Source: Cypionkella sinensis
GTDB taxonomy: Bacteria; Pseudomonadota; Alphaproteobacteria; Rhodobacterales; Rhodobacteraceae
DNA length: 64,000 nt
Assembly (NCBI RefSeq): GCF_042646385.1
Contig: NZ_JBHRTO010000001.1
Span: 2,170,001-2,234,000, forward strand
Reading direction: 5' to 3'
Under the pieces are notes generated by a model. It had not been told where the DNA came from. It did not search any database and saw nothing but the letters and a program-made list of their open reading frames with translations. Shown piece after piece: positions 25,455 to 33,977 of this stretch (positions within the stretch are counted from its first letter, which is position 1; the number at the start of each line of letters is the position of its first letter). The translations under genes and the position numbers were made by a program.

Positions 25455-26416
25455 AGCTGGAGCCAAACCAGATACTCCACGAAGACGACGGCGCGCTGCC
25501 GCTGTCCAACGCTGGCGGGCTGACGCAGTTCGGGGCGTATCTGGCAACGCTGGCACCCGGGGCCTATTCCTCCACCCGGCACTGGCACAGCGCCGAAGAT
25601 GAAATGGTCTATCTGCTGGACGGTGCCGCGACGGTGATCGACGACGACGGCCCGCATCTGCTGCATCCCGGCGATGCGGCCTGCTGGGGGCACGGCGATC
25701 CGAATGCGCATCATCTGCACAACCACACCGAACAACCCTGCCGCTATCTGATCATCGGCACACGGGTATCGGGAGACATCTGCACCTATCCCGATACCGG
25801 CGACCGGCAGATCAACACCGCAACCGATTGGCGGGTTGAGGCCGCCGATGGCACCGTGCTGCGCGGCGGTGCCTTGCCGCCCGAACTGCTGAACCTGCCC
25901 GAAGTCTGGGGCAAACCCTTTGATCCCGCACCACAATTCCCGCGCATCCTGCCGGATGCATCCCGGCCGTGGGTTGACGCCGAAGACGCAGAACATGCGG
26001 TCTTGGGCAAAGGCCTGGGCGCTTATCGGTATCAGCTGATCTCAGACTTGGGCGGTCTCAGCCAATTCGGCGCCTTCATCGAAGAACTGCCCCCCGGCGC
26101 GTTTTCCGGCCACCGCCATTGGCACGAGGCCGAGGATGAAATGGTCTACATGCTGTTGGGCGAAGCGGTGCTGATCGAAGATAGCGAAACCACCCTGCGC
26201 GCAGGCGATACCGCTTGTTGGCCTGCGGGCACGCCGATCGGGCACCGTATCGCCAACCGCAGCAACGCGCCCCTGCGCTATCTCGTTATCGGCACACGCC
26301 ACCAGCGCGATGTGATCCACTACACCGACCACGATCTTATCACCCACAAAGACGACCCCGCCCGGCGCTACCTGCGCCGTGACGGCACCGCACACCCTGA
26401 CCGGAGAATGCCATGA
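25451..26416 (+). CDS. bicupin protein
   Basis: A 321-residue protein with two cupin domains. Domain 1 has TRHWHSAEDEMVYLLDG and GDAACWGHGDPNAHHLHN; domain 2 has HRHWHEAEDEMVYMLLGE and GDTACWPAGTPIGHRIAN. Both keep the metal-binding His/Glu set. Domains resemble each other and the preceding single cupin (each has GGLxQFG before motif 1). I choose GTG 25451, overlapping the previous stop and preceded by GGGAGG; an ATG at 25436 would add five residues. It overlaps fadJ as ATGA. Confidence 0.85.
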   Translation: MKLEPNQILHEDDGALPLSNAGGLTQFGAYLATLAPGAYSSTRHWHSAEDEMVYLLDGAATVIDDDGPHLLHPGDAACWGHGDPNAHHLHNHTEQPCRYLIIGTRVSGDICTYPDTGDRQINTATDWRVEAADGTVLRGGALPPELLNLPEVWGKPFDPAPQFPRILPDASRPWVDAEDAEHAVLGKGLGAYRYQLISDLGGLSQFGAFIEELPPGAFSGHRHWHEAEDEMVYMLLGEAVLIEDSETTLRAGDTACWPAGTPIGHRIANRSNAPLRYLVIGTRHQRDVIHYTDHDLITHKDDPARRYLRRDGTAHPDRRMP

Positions 26417-28611
26417 CTGATTCTACATCGACCGATTTCACCATGACCACAGATGCCGATGGCGTTGCCACCATCACTTGGGATGTGGCGGCAAAGTCGA
26501 TGAACGTGATGTCCACGGCGGCCTTCGCCGCTCTCAGCGGCTTGGTGGATCAGGCTTTGGCCGATGCCAGCGTCAAGGGCATCATCATCACCAGCGGCAA
26601 GAAAGATTTCGCGGGCGGCATGGATCTGAACGTCATCGCCGAAATGCGCGCAGGCGGGGCGCAGGCGATTTTCGACGGCGTGATGACCATGCACAAGGTC
26701 TTGCGCAAGATCGAACTGGCGGGGATGGACCCCAAAACCAAAAAGGGCGGCAAGCCAATCGTGGCGGCCCTGCCCGGCACCGCCTTGGGCATCGGGCTGG
26801 AACTGCCGCTGTCCTGCCACCGCATCATCGCGGCGGATAACCCACGCGCCAAGATCGGCCTGCCCGAGATCATGGTCGGCATCTTCCCCGGCGCGGGCGG
26901 CACCACGCGCCTTGTGCGTAAACTCGGCGCGATGATGGCCGCCCCCTTCCTGCTGGAAGGCAAGCTCTCTGATCCCAAAGCTGCCAAGGCGGCAGGTCTG
27001 ATTGACGAAGTCGTCGCCCCCGATCAACTGCTCGCCCGCGCGAAAGAATGGGTGCTGGCCGCGAAAGACGCCGATCTGATCAAACCGTGGGACGACAAAG
27101 GCTATAAAATGCCCGGCGGCGCGCCCTATCATCCGGCGGGCTTCATGACCTTTGTCGGCGCAAGCGCCATGGTGCTGGGCAAGACCATGGGCGTCTACCC
27201 CGCCGCAAAGGCCCTGCTCGCGGCCGTCTACGAAGGCGCGTTGGTTCCCTTCGACACCGCCCTGCGGATCGAGGCACGGCATTTCACCTCGGTTCTGCTG
27301 AACCCGTCCTCCTCGGCGATGATCCGCAGCCTGTTCATCAACAAAGAGGCGCTGGAGAAAGGCGCAAACCGCCCCGCCGTTGCCGATCAATCGGTGAAAA
27401 AGCTGGGCGTGATCGGCGCAGGCATGATGGGGGCTGGCATCGCCTATGTCGCGGCAAATGCCGGGATCGAGGTGGTACTGATCGACGCCACACAGGAAAG
27501 CGCGGATCGCGGCAAATCCCATTCGGCAGACCTGCTCGACAAGGGCATCCAGCGCCGCAAGGTCACGCCCGAGAAAAAGGCCGAAGTGCTGGCACGGATT
27601 ACCGCGACCACCGATTACACCGCACTCGCAGGCGCTGATCTGGTGGTCGAAGCCGTGTTCGAAGACCCGAAAGTGAAGGCCGAAGTCACCGCCAAGGTCG
27701 AAGCCGCCGTAGGGGCCAATTGCATCTATGCGTCCAACACCTCCACCCTGCCGATCTCGATGCTGGCCAAAGCCTCGGCCCGCCCCGATCAGTTCATCGG
27801 CATCCATTTCTTCAGCCCCGTCGACAAGATGAACCTGGTCGAGATCATCCGCGGCAAACAGACCGGCGATGTCGCCGTCGCCAAGGCGCTGGATTTCGTC
27901 CGCGCCATCCGCAAGACCCCCATCGTGGTAAACGACGCGCGGTTCTTCTACGCCAACCGCTGCATCATCCCATACATCAACGAAGGCATCCGCATGGTCG
28001 CCGAAGGGGTGGAACCGGCACTGATCGAGAATGCTGCGAAACTGGTGGGCATGCCGCTCGGCCCGCTGCAACTGGTCGATGAAACCTCGATTGATCTGGG
28101 CGTAAAGATCGCCAAGGCGACGAAAGCCGCGATTGGCGATGCCTACCCCGATGGCGCGGTGGATGCGGTGCTGTTCTGGATGGCAGACCAAGGCCGCCTG
28201 GGCAAAAAGGCCAACGCCGGGTTCTATGCTTATGATGCCGCAGGCAAACGCGAAGGCCTGTGGGAGGGGCTGTCGGCCAAATACCCGCACCAGACCGACC
28301 CGGACCTCACCACCGTGCAGCACCGCCTGCTGATGGCGCAAGTGCTGGAAGCCGTGCGCGCGCTGGAAGAAGGCGTGCTGACCGACATCCGCGAAGGCGA
28401 TGTGGGGGCAATCCTCGGCTGGGGTTTCGCGCCGTGGTCGGGCGGTCCGTTCTCGTGGCTCGACATCATCGGTGCAGCCCGCGCGGTCGAGATTTGCGAA
28501 AAGCTGCAGGCAGAATTTGGCAGCCGCTTTACCGCCCCTGCCCTGCTGCGCGAGATGGCTTTGAGCGGCGAAAGCTTTTACGGCCGCTTTGGCGCGCAGA
28601 AGGCAGCATAA
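26413..28611 (+). CDS. fadJ: bifunctional enoyl-CoA hydratase / 3-hydroxyacyl-CoA dehydrogenase (FadJ-like)
   Basis: The central beta-oxidation enzyme, 732 residues. The N-terminal crotonase half keeps both catalytic glutamates (GIGLELPLSCH and IGLPEIMVGIFPG). The NAD-binding site GVIGAGMMGAGIAYV begins near residue 332 and the dehydrogenase His is H465 in IGIHFFSPVDKM. A final 3HCDH domain includes GKKANAGFYAYD. It pairs with the FadA-like thiolase of the same operon. A bidirectional terminator follows. Confidence 0.93.
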   Translation: MTDSTSTDFTMTTDADGVATITWDVAAKSMNVMSTAAFAALSGLVDQALADASVKGIIITSGKKDFAGGMDLNVIAEMRAGGAQAIFDGVMTMHKVLRKIELAGMDPKTKKGGKPIVAALPGTALGIGLELPLSCHRIIAADNPRAKIGLPEIMVGIFPGAGGTTRLVRKLGAMMAAPFLLEGKLSDPKAAKAAGLIDEVVAPDQLLARAKEWVLAAKDADLIKPWDDKGYKMPGGAPYHPAGFMTFVGASAMVLGKTMGVYPAAKALLAAVYEGALVPFDTALRIEARHFTSVLLNPSSSAMIRSLFINKEALEKGANRPAVADQSVKKLGVIGAGMMGAGIAYVAANAGIEVVLIDATQESADRGKSHSADLLDKGIQRRKVTPEKKAEVLARITATTDYTALAGADLVVEAVFEDPKVKAEVTAKVEAAVGANCIYASNTSTLPISMLAKASARPDQFIGIHFFSPVDKMNLVEIIRGKQTGDVAVAKALDFVRAIRKTPIVVNDARFFYANRCIIPYINEGIRMVAEGVEPALIENAAKLVGMPLGPLQLVDETSIDLGVKIAKATKAAIGDAYPDGAVDAVLFWMADQGRLGKKANAGFYAYDAAGKREGLWEGLSAKYPHQTDPDLTTVQHRLLMAQVLEAVRALEEGVLTDIREGDVGAILGWGFAPWSGGPFSWLDIIGAARAVEICEKLQAEFGSRFTAPALLREMALSGESFYGRFGAQKAA

Positions 28612-28640
28612 CCACCCGGTGACAGGCTTTTCGCAATCAA

Positions 28641-28656
28641 CCACAACATGTTGTGG
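28641..28656. repeat. 16-bp perfect palindrome
   Basis: CCACAACATGTTGTGG is fully self-complementary and followed by AAAAA. It lies 30 bp after the fadJ stop, between convergent genes. It may be a protein site or part of the 3' UTR structure. Confidence 0.5.
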
Positions 28657-28685
28657 AAAAACTGCCAAAACCTACCCAAAACCAC

Positions 28686-28713
28686 AAGTCATTCCCAGTT
28701 GGGAATGACTTTT
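28686..28713. terminator. bidirectional terminator between fadJ and the sulfotransferase gene
   Basis: AAGTCATTCCC-AGTT-GGGAATGACTT, an 11-bp perfect stem, with TTT on the plus side and an A-rich stretch on the other side. It sits between convergent stops at 28611 and 28738. Confidence 0.8.
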
Positions 28714-28737
28714 GAGCAATCCGCCCAAGCGGCACGG

Positions 28738-29394
28738 TCAATCGGGATCAAAGCGATAGCCAAACCGGATGATATCCTCGGCGCTGATCTGCGCCACCAG
28801 CGCGGCATCGGCATCCGAATAAAACCCGCGCCAATCGCGGGCGCGCTCTGAAGTATTGGCGGTTGGCACGGGGGTGATGCGAAAGCCAAGATGCGCCTCA
28901 AACCGGGCCAGATCGGCGTCCAGATGTTCCAGCCGCGCATAAAGGCTGGCGCGCTCAAACCCAAGCCGGTCGCGCATATAGGCGGTATAGGGCCAAAGCG
29001 CGAAGGCGGTGCGGGTCTGGGCATGGTTCAGAAAGCCGCTGAAGTCATGCGATTTCGCCAGACCGACCGCCGGATGCGCAAAATTCTGGCCGCGCAGCCA
29101 GTGATAATAGCTGACGGCGCGGTCCCATGGATTGCGCACCAGCGTCAGCGTGAAGAAATCGGCAATCTCGGTATCCGAAACCAGCCCGGCAATGTCGGAC
29201 AGCGTCGAATGCTTCCAAAGCCGCCCCGCCGCCTTTACCCCCTTCAGCCGCCCCTTGCGCGCCCGCGCTTTCGGGGTATCGCCGATCAGGATGTCGTCCT
29301 TCATCGCACGATCTTCCAGCGCGAGGCTCAGCGCCGTGCCGCCAGTCTTAGGGATATGCACAAAGATATAACGCCGCCCGCGTGAGATGATCAT
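28738..29394 (-). CDS. sulfotransferase-family protein
   Basis: A 218-residue protein with the PAPS 5'-phosphosulfate loop FVHIPKTGGTALSLAL at the N-terminus and the 3'-phosphate-binding region TLVRNPWDRAVSYYHWL, both of the sulfotransferase family 2 (heparan/chondroitin-type) branch. Bacterial members sulfate surface sugars or lipids. It has no signal peptide or membrane helix. It is separated from the upstream dehydrogenase by hairpin E4, so it may be transcribed from a separate promoter. Confidence 0.82.
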   Translation of the reverse strand: MIISRGRRYIFVHIPKTGGTALSLALEDRAMKDDILIGDTPKARARKGRLKGVKAAGRLWKHSTLSDIAGLVSDTEIADFFTLTLVRNPWDRAVSYYHWLRGQNFAHPAVGLAKSHDFSGFLNHAQTRTAFALWPYTAYMRDRLGFERASLYARLEHLDADLARFEAHLGFRITPVPTANTSERARDWRGFYSDADAALVAQISAEDIIRFGYRFDPD

Positions 29395-29460
29395 GGCATC
29401 CCCCCCAACCAGATGCCGGTCTCAGGGGCATCGAGCCCCTTCCCCCGGCTTTGGCGCTTG

Positions 29461-29549
29461 GGCTTCATCTTGGCATAAATACTCCCGCCGGAGGCTTCGC
29501 CATCGGCCCCGGAAGCCTCCGGCGGGAGTATTTGCGCCAAGATGAAGCC
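29461..29549 (-). terminator. CTTCATCTTGGC element E4, full inverted pair
   Basis: Two 38-nt arms (29461-29498 and 29512-29549), each carrying CTTCATCTTGGC, AAATACTC and CCGCCGGAGGC, pair at 36 of 38 positions with a 13-nt loop. It begins 5 nt after the dehydrogenase stop on the minus strand and ends 66 bp before the sulfotransferase start. Confidence 0.85.
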
Positions 29550-29554
29550 TATCA

Positions 29555-30499
29555 TCAGACGGGGTTGGGCAAGGGTTGCCCATCCTGAAACGCGATCAGA
29601 TTGGCGACGGCCATCATGCCCATCGCGGTGCGGGTTTCCAGAACAGCGGTGCCAAGGTGCGGCAGCAGGGTGACGTTTTCCATACCGATCAGCGCAGGGC
29701 TGACGACGGGTTCGTGTTCATAGACATCCAGCCCCGCGCCCGCGATCTGCCCCGTTTGCAGCGCCGCGACAAGCGCTGCTTCATCCACCACATCGCCACG
29801 CGCGATATTGATCATGATCGCATGCCGCGACATTTGCGCCAAGGCGGCGGCGTTGATCAGATGCCGCGTGGCCGGGCCACCCGGCACGGCGATGACCACG
29901 AAATCGGCTTGCAGCACCTCTGCCATCGGCACTTGCCGCGCGGGAACACCGGCATCGACGGTCGAGCGGTTGTGATAGATCACCTGCATGCCAAAGCCAA
30001 AATGGCAGCGTTGCGCAATCGCACGGCCGATCCGCCCCATGCCGATGATGCCAACCGTCTTGCCAGAGACGGGCGCGCCCAGCATCTGAACCGGGTGCCA
30101 GCCCTGCCATGCGCCCGCCCGCAGCATCCGCTCACCCTCGCCCGCGCGCCGCGCCGTCATCAGCATCAGGGTCAGCACCACATCTGCGGTGGCATCGGTG
30201 ACAGCGCCGGGGGTATTGGTGACGGCAATGCCCAGCGCCTTGGCAGCGGCGGTGTCGATATGGTTGTAGCCAACCCCGAAATTGGCGAGCAATTTCGCCC
30301 GTGGTTGCGGCACATCGGCAAAGACCTCGGCCTTGAACAGATCACCAAGGGTCGGCAGCACGACATCGAAATCGCTCAGGGCCTGGCGCAATTCGGCGTG
30401 ATTCAGCGGCAGGGTGCTGGCGCGGGCGGTCACGTCAAACCGGGCACGAGCGGCCTGCATGACGGGATCGGGCAAGGGGCGGGTGATCAGCAGTTTCAT
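29555..30499 (-). CDS. D-isomer 2-hydroxyacid dehydrogenase (glyoxylate/hydroxypyruvate reductase-like)
   Basis: An NAD(P)-dependent dehydrogenase of 314 residues. It shows the family signature GVGYNHID, the nucleotide loop GIIGMGRIGRAIAQR and the catalytic triad Arg (INIARGD), Glu (DVYEHEP) and His (LPHLGTA). The closest named enzymes are glyoxylate/hydroxypyruvate reductases (GhrB type). Start ATG 30499 overlaps the csaA stop (TGATG); the TTG one codon upstream is less likely. It is last in the proC-csaA operon. Confidence 0.88.
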   Translation of the reverse strand: MKLLITRPLPDPVMQAARARFDVTARASTLPLNHAELRQALSDFDVVLPTLGDLFKAEVFADVPQPRAKLLANFGVGYNHIDTAAAKALGIAVTNTPGAVTDATADVVLTLMLMTARRAGEGERMLRAGAWQGWHPVQMLGAPVSGKTVGIIGMGRIGRAIAQRCHFGFGMQVIYHNRSTVDAGVPARQVPMAEVLQADFVVIAVPGGPATRHLINAAALAQMSRHAIMINIARGDVVDEAALVAALQTGQIAGAGLDVYEHEPVVSPALIGMENVTLLPHLGTAVLETRTAMGMMAVANLIAFQDGQPLPNPV

Positions 30500-30846
30500 C
30501 AAAACAGTTTACCTCCCAGCGGCACCGCCTGATCCGGCGCGATCAACACCACCTCGCCTGCGGCATCGGGCAGGCCAAGCACCAGCACTTCGGACAGCAA
30601 CTTGCCGATCTGGCGCGGCGGAAAATTGACCACGGCCAGCACTTGCCGCCCGATCAGCGCCTCGGGGGTGTAATGCGCGGTGATCTGTGCGGATGAGCGT
30701 TTCTCGCCAATCTCGGGCCCGAAATCGAGCCAGAGCTTGATCGCGGGTTTGCGCGCTTCGGGATAGGGTTCGGCGCGGGTGATGCGGCCAACGCGGATAT
30801 CCACTTTGGCGAAATCGTCGTAGGTGATCTGGGCAGAGCTGGTCAT
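30499..30846 (-). CDS. csaA: tRNA-binding OB-fold protein, CsaA-like
   Basis: A 115-residue single OB fold as in CsaA and the C-terminus of methionyl-tRNA synthetase. The motifs DFAKVDIRVGRITRAEPYPEARKPAIKL and VLAVVNFPPRQIGKLLSEVLVLG are quoted in part: KVDIRVGRI and VNFPPRQIG are the diagnostic pieces. CsaA binds tRNA and has been linked to protein export in Bacillus. It overlaps proC and the dehydrogenase by 4 and 3 nt, so the three are translationally coupled. Confidence 0.9.
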   Translation of the reverse strand: MTSSAQITYDDFAKVDIRVGRITRAEPYPEARKPAIKLWLDFGPEIGEKRSSAQITAHYTPEALIGRQVLAVVNFPPRQIGKLLSEVLVLGLPDAAGEVVLIAPDQAVPLGGKLF

Positions 30847-31655
30847 TTCCCCAACTCCCGCCCGCGATCTGCGGCGGCTTTGACGGCGCGTTTCAGCAGC
30901 GGCGGGAAGCCCGAGGTTTCATCCATCAGCACGCCCAGCGCTGCCGCCGTCGTGCCACCCGGCGAGGTCACATTGATGCGCAACTGTGCAGCGGGCTCGC
31001 TGGATTGGTAGGCGAGTTCGCCAGCCCCGCAGACCGTGGCCCGCGCCAGTTTCATCGCCACATCGGCAGAAAGCCCCTCGGCCTCGCCCGCCGCCGCCAT
31101 CGCTTCGATCAGATGGAAGACATAGGCGGGGCCAGAGCCGGACACCCCCGTCACCGCGTCAATCTGGTGCTCGCCATCGAGTTCAACCACTTGCCCCACC
31201 GCCAGCATCAACTGATGCGCCAGCGCCAGCCCCGCAGCCCCGGCATGGGCGTTGGCGCAGATGCCGGTGATGCCACGGCCAACCATTGCGGGCGTGTTTG
31301 GCATGGTGCGCACGATCGGGGTTTGTGCGCCCAAGGCCGCCTCAAACGTGGCGATCGAGGTGCCCGCCGCGATCGAGACAAACAATGTCTTGCCGTTGCC
31401 CAGCGCCTGCAAGGCGGGCAGCGCCGCGCCCATCATCTGCGGCTTGACCGCCAGCACGGCCACCGCAGGCGCTGCCGGCATACCAGCGTTCAGATGCACA
31501 CCGGTGGCTTGCAGCCAATCGGTCGGGTGCGGTTCGATGACCCAGACGCTTGTCGCGGGCACTCCGGCCGCCAGCCATCCGGTCAGCAGCGCGGTGCCCA
31601 TCTTGCCGCAGCCCAACAAAACCAACCCGTCGCGGGCAACCCCATCCAGCATCAT
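30843..31655 (-). CDS. proC: pyrroline-5-carboxylate reductase
   Basis: Final enzyme of proline synthesis. The 270-residue protein has the nucleotide loop VLLGCGKMGTALL, the catalytic-domain helix signature AVTGVSGSGPAYVFHLIEAM and the C-terminal LRINVTSPGGTTAAAL of ProC. GGGGAG lies 6 nt before ATG 31655. It starts the proC-csaA-dehydrogenase operon and is separated from the upstream YbjN gene by a terminator. Confidence 0.95.
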   Translation of the reverse strand: MMLDGVARDGLVLLGCGKMGTALLTGWLAAGVPATSVWVIEPHPTDWLQATGVHLNAGMPAAPAVAVLAVKPQMMGAALPALQALGNGKTLFVSIAAGTSIATFEAALGAQTPIVRTMPNTPAMVGRGITGICANAHAGAAGLALAHQLMLAVGQVVELDGEHQIDAVTGVSGSGPAYVFHLIEAMAAAGEAEGLSADVAMKLARATVCGAGELAYQSSEPAAQLRINVTSPGGTTAAALGVLMDETSGFPPLLKRAVKAAADRGRELGK

Positions 31656-31708
31656 CGAAAACTCCCCTTTTGCCGCGAGGGTAATGCGCTTTGCCGCGAC
31701 ATTGAATC

Positions 31709-31731
31709 AAAAATCACGCCGGGGCGTGATT
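31709..31731 (-). terminator. terminator after the YbjN gene
   Basis: On the minus strand AATCACGCC-cc-GGCGTGATT is followed by TTTTG. It lies 42 bp after the YbjN stop, before proC. Confidence 0.8.
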
Positions 31732-31772
31732 AAGGACGGATGGCGATGGAAATCAGTGGCAGGTTGCAGGCT

Positions 31773-32276
31773 TCAGGCGCGGCCATACGCTTCGGCAATC
31801 GCGACTTTCATCGCCTCAGCCGGAGATTTGTCGGCCCAAGACACCAGTTGGAACGCCGGGTAAAACCGCTCCGAGGCAGTGATCGCGCCGGAAATCAGCC
31901 GGTCAATCTGCTCGGCCGCGACCATCTGGCCGCCGGCAAGGCAAAGCCCATAGCGGAACACCATCAGCTTCTGCTCGCCCCAATAGGTAAACGCCCCGGT
32001 CCAGACCATATCGTTACAGCGGTTCAACACATCATAAAGCGCCGCGATCTTGTCGTTTGGCGGCTCCATCTCAAATGTGCAGATCAGTCGCAGCGTTTCG
32101 TCCTGCGCCGACCACGCGAGGGTCAGCGCATAGGTCCGCCACTGCCCTTCCACCGCCATGGCGATCTGGTCATCTGTGACACGATCAAATTCCCAATCAT
32201 GATGCGCCGCAAGGTTTTCCACGATGTCGATCGGATGAAGATCGTCACTGAGCAGATAATCTTCAGAATATGACAT
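31773..32276 (-). CDS. YbjN-domain protein
   Basis: A 167-residue cytoplasmic protein of the YbjN family. It starts MSYSEDYLLSDDLHPIDIVENLA and contains LRLICTFEMEPP, LYDVLNRCNDMVWTGAFTYW and a C-terminal SPAEAMKVAIAEAYGRA. The fold resembles secretion chaperones; the function in this group is unknown though the gene is widely conserved next to proC. I take ATG 32276 as start; a GTG at 32288 would add four residues. Confidence 0.82.
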   Translation of the reverse strand: MSYSEDYLLSDDLHPIDIVENLAAHHDWEFDRVTDDQIAMAVEGQWRTYALTLAWSAQDETLRLICTFEMEPPNDKIAALYDVLNRCNDMVWTGAFTYWGEQKLMVFRYGLCLAGGQMVAAEQIDRLISGAITASERFYPAFQLVSWADKSPAEAMKVAIAEAYGRA

Positions 32277-32679
32277 AGCGCGCCCCACAATAAAGGCCCA
32301 GAAGCATTACCAGCCACCAACTGCATGGTGAACCGCAATTTACAGCGCAGGGCTGACAGACCTTTACTAGATGTTGATCTCAGGGGGGAAGCCTGTAAAG
32401 CGATTTCTGCCGAAATCTTCTGTGGACAGATTGTGTGTGTGTGGCGTGACAGCAAAAGCTGCAGAGTTTGACAGCAGAGTCTGCAGCAACACGATTTTCA
32501 ATACTGTTGGTGATCAGAAGTCAAAACCCCGCCAATCAACACGAAGCGCGAGTCAGCGCGCTGGCGCGGCGGCCAGTCAAAATACCGCTAACCTAGCAGG
32601 GCGAGAGCGACCTCAAAGGTTCCCGAAATTCTGATTTTTATTGATCGAAGACGTGTGAGCAGAGAGCACTGTTCTCAAA
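32277..32679. other. 403-bp gene-free stretch
   Basis: AT-richer than the flanks. It contains a (GT)n run near 32430-32442 and an inverted repeat CTGCAGA (32459-32465) / TCTGCAG (32480-32486). I see no supported gene, RNA or terminator. It marks the edge of an accessory patch that extends to about 34.7 kb. Confidence 0.6.
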
Positions 32680-32886
32680 TTAGAGGCCAAACAGACGCAG
32701 GAAACCATTCGAACCTGCAATCGTCAGCTTGCTTAGTTCCTCGGCTGCTTGCTCCGCGGTTAGTTCTCCCCGCGAATGCATCAATGAAATCTTCTCAGCT
32801 GCGACGCGCAGACGCTCAAGACGCTCTGCATCGGACAAACTATGAAATCGGCGAGCTGTTTCGTGGTCTGAAACTCGTGCAAACAT
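32680..32886 (-). CDS. small helical protein paired with the GAF-like gene
   Basis: A 68-residue protein, start MFARVSDHETARRFHSLSD, with helices rich in Glu/Ala (AERLERLRVAAEKISLMHS, LTAEQAAEELSKLTIAG). AGGAGG lies about 6 nt before the ATG, the best ribosome site in this patch, and the gene starts 14 bp after the stop of the larger gene, so both form an operon. No family is recognised. The pairing with a larger sensor-like protein recalls two-component toxin/immunity or defence pairs but this is only a guess. Confidence 0.65.
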   Translation of the reverse strand: MFARVSDHETARRFHSLSDAERLERLRVAAEKISLMHSRGELTAEQAAEELSKLTIAGSNGFLRLFGL

Positions 32887-32899
32887 GGTTCCCTCCTTT

Positions 32900-33757
32900 T
32901 TAAAGCAACGCCTGAATGTGGGTGATAATCGGCTGGGAGTTAACGACTATAGTCGTAGCACGGTTCCCAAAGAATGAATACGGGGTACTCGCATCGATGG
33001 ATAAAAAACCAATAATTTTCTCTTCCCCACCGCGATCGCCTCGAAGCGGGAAAATCAAGAATGATCGATATGTCACCGCCGACTGCGTGGGGCTCTTCTT
33101 GGCCTTGGTTCCAAACCCCTTAAGGTCGTGAACCACACGGGGTTCAGAACCCGCTTGGCATGCGCGATGGGCCAAAAGATCGGTAGCATCGAATGATCGG
33201 TTCTGAGGGCGCTCGTTGCCGGGGTTACGAAATCTCAATCGCATCGTATTCCTGCTGCTCCCCTCATAGGTTGCCAACGACACGGATATCTCACCCTTCT
33301 GTCGACACGTCACTTCCCTCGCCAGAACCTCAAGCAAGCCTAGTGCCGCAACAATCGCAGCTTGTTTTTCAGCGGTTTTCCCACCCATTACAGTTCTAGA
33401 AGAAAGAATGTCACCGATCCGTATCATGGCATCAATGGTCGTCGGATTAGGTCCACGCTTCTTGCCCTTAGATCTCTGCCCAAAGTAAGAAACAGCCGAA
33501 TGTGAAAAGAAAAGCCCTGCGGCTAACACACCGGCCTTAACCGCGGACATAGAACTCCCGGAAGCGTAAGCGATGGCCGGCCCAGAACTCGCTAGAGCTG
33601 TCCGGCTGGTCCAATGTACTCCTGACCATGCACTCCATCCTGAAAGATTGTTGTGACGGTATGCCCTAACTGATCGCGCGAGCCGCGTGGGAAGATTCGC
33701 TCTATCATCTAGCCATCCCTTGACTCGGGACTCGAAATCTAAATCGGGCAACTTCAC
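32900..33757 (-). CDS. protein with hydrophobic middle and C-terminal GAF-like domain
   Basis: A 285-residue protein not recognised as a named family. Residues 1-50 are polar; a hydrophobic stretch (MSAVKAGVLAAGLFFSHSAV) near 70-90 may be one or two membrane helices; from about 135 the pattern (LLEVLAREVTC, then YRSFLIFPLRG and EKIIGFLSIDAS) is that of a GAF sensory domain. It starts at GTG 33757. Base composition is lower in GC than the neighbours and codon use differs, so horizontal transfer is likely. The partner gene follows after 13 bp. Confidence 0.65.
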   Translation of the reverse strand: MKLPDLDFESRVKGWLDDRANLPTRLARSVRAYRHNNLSGWSAWSGVHWTSRTALASSGPAIAYASGSSMSAVKAGVLAAGLFFSHSAVSYFGQRSKGKKRGPNPTTIDAMIRIGDILSSRTVMGGKTAEKQAAIVAALGLLEVLAREVTCRQKGEISVSLATYEGSSRNTMRLRFRNPGNERPQNRSFDATDLLAHRACQAGSEPRVVHDLKGFGTKAKKSPTQSAVTYRSFLIFPLRGDRGGEEKIIGFLSIDASTPYSFFGNRATTIVVNSQPIITHIQALL

Positions 33758-33943
33758 ACCTATTTCTTCAGCAATGGAGGATCTGTTACAGGGTTGTCAT
33801 TTATGAGGGAAGGCCTTTTGGGGTATGATCGCACCACACGGGGGCCGCTTTCACACCACCAGCTTCGACTTCCACGCGCGCTGCAGTCGCGTGGGTCAAT
33901 TTGTTACCAGCCGCCCCGGTTCAGTCCACACAAGCTTGTTTTC

Positions 33944-33968
33944 AACGGGGCATTTAAACCCCGTTTAA
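33944..33968. terminator. terminator-like hairpin before the prophage remnant
   Basis: AACGGGG-catttaaa-CCCCGTT followed by TAAAG. It lies in the 220-bp stretch 33758-33977, which also has two copies of GCTTTCACACCA (33853, 33974 region) and a hairpin CCACGCG..CGCGTGG, but no supported gene. Confidence 0.5.
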
Positions 33969-33977
33969 AGGGTGCTT

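Noticed and set aside
26368..28668. 766-residue minus-strand frame
   Set aside because: Antisense to fadJ, whose catalytic motifs are complete on the plus strand.
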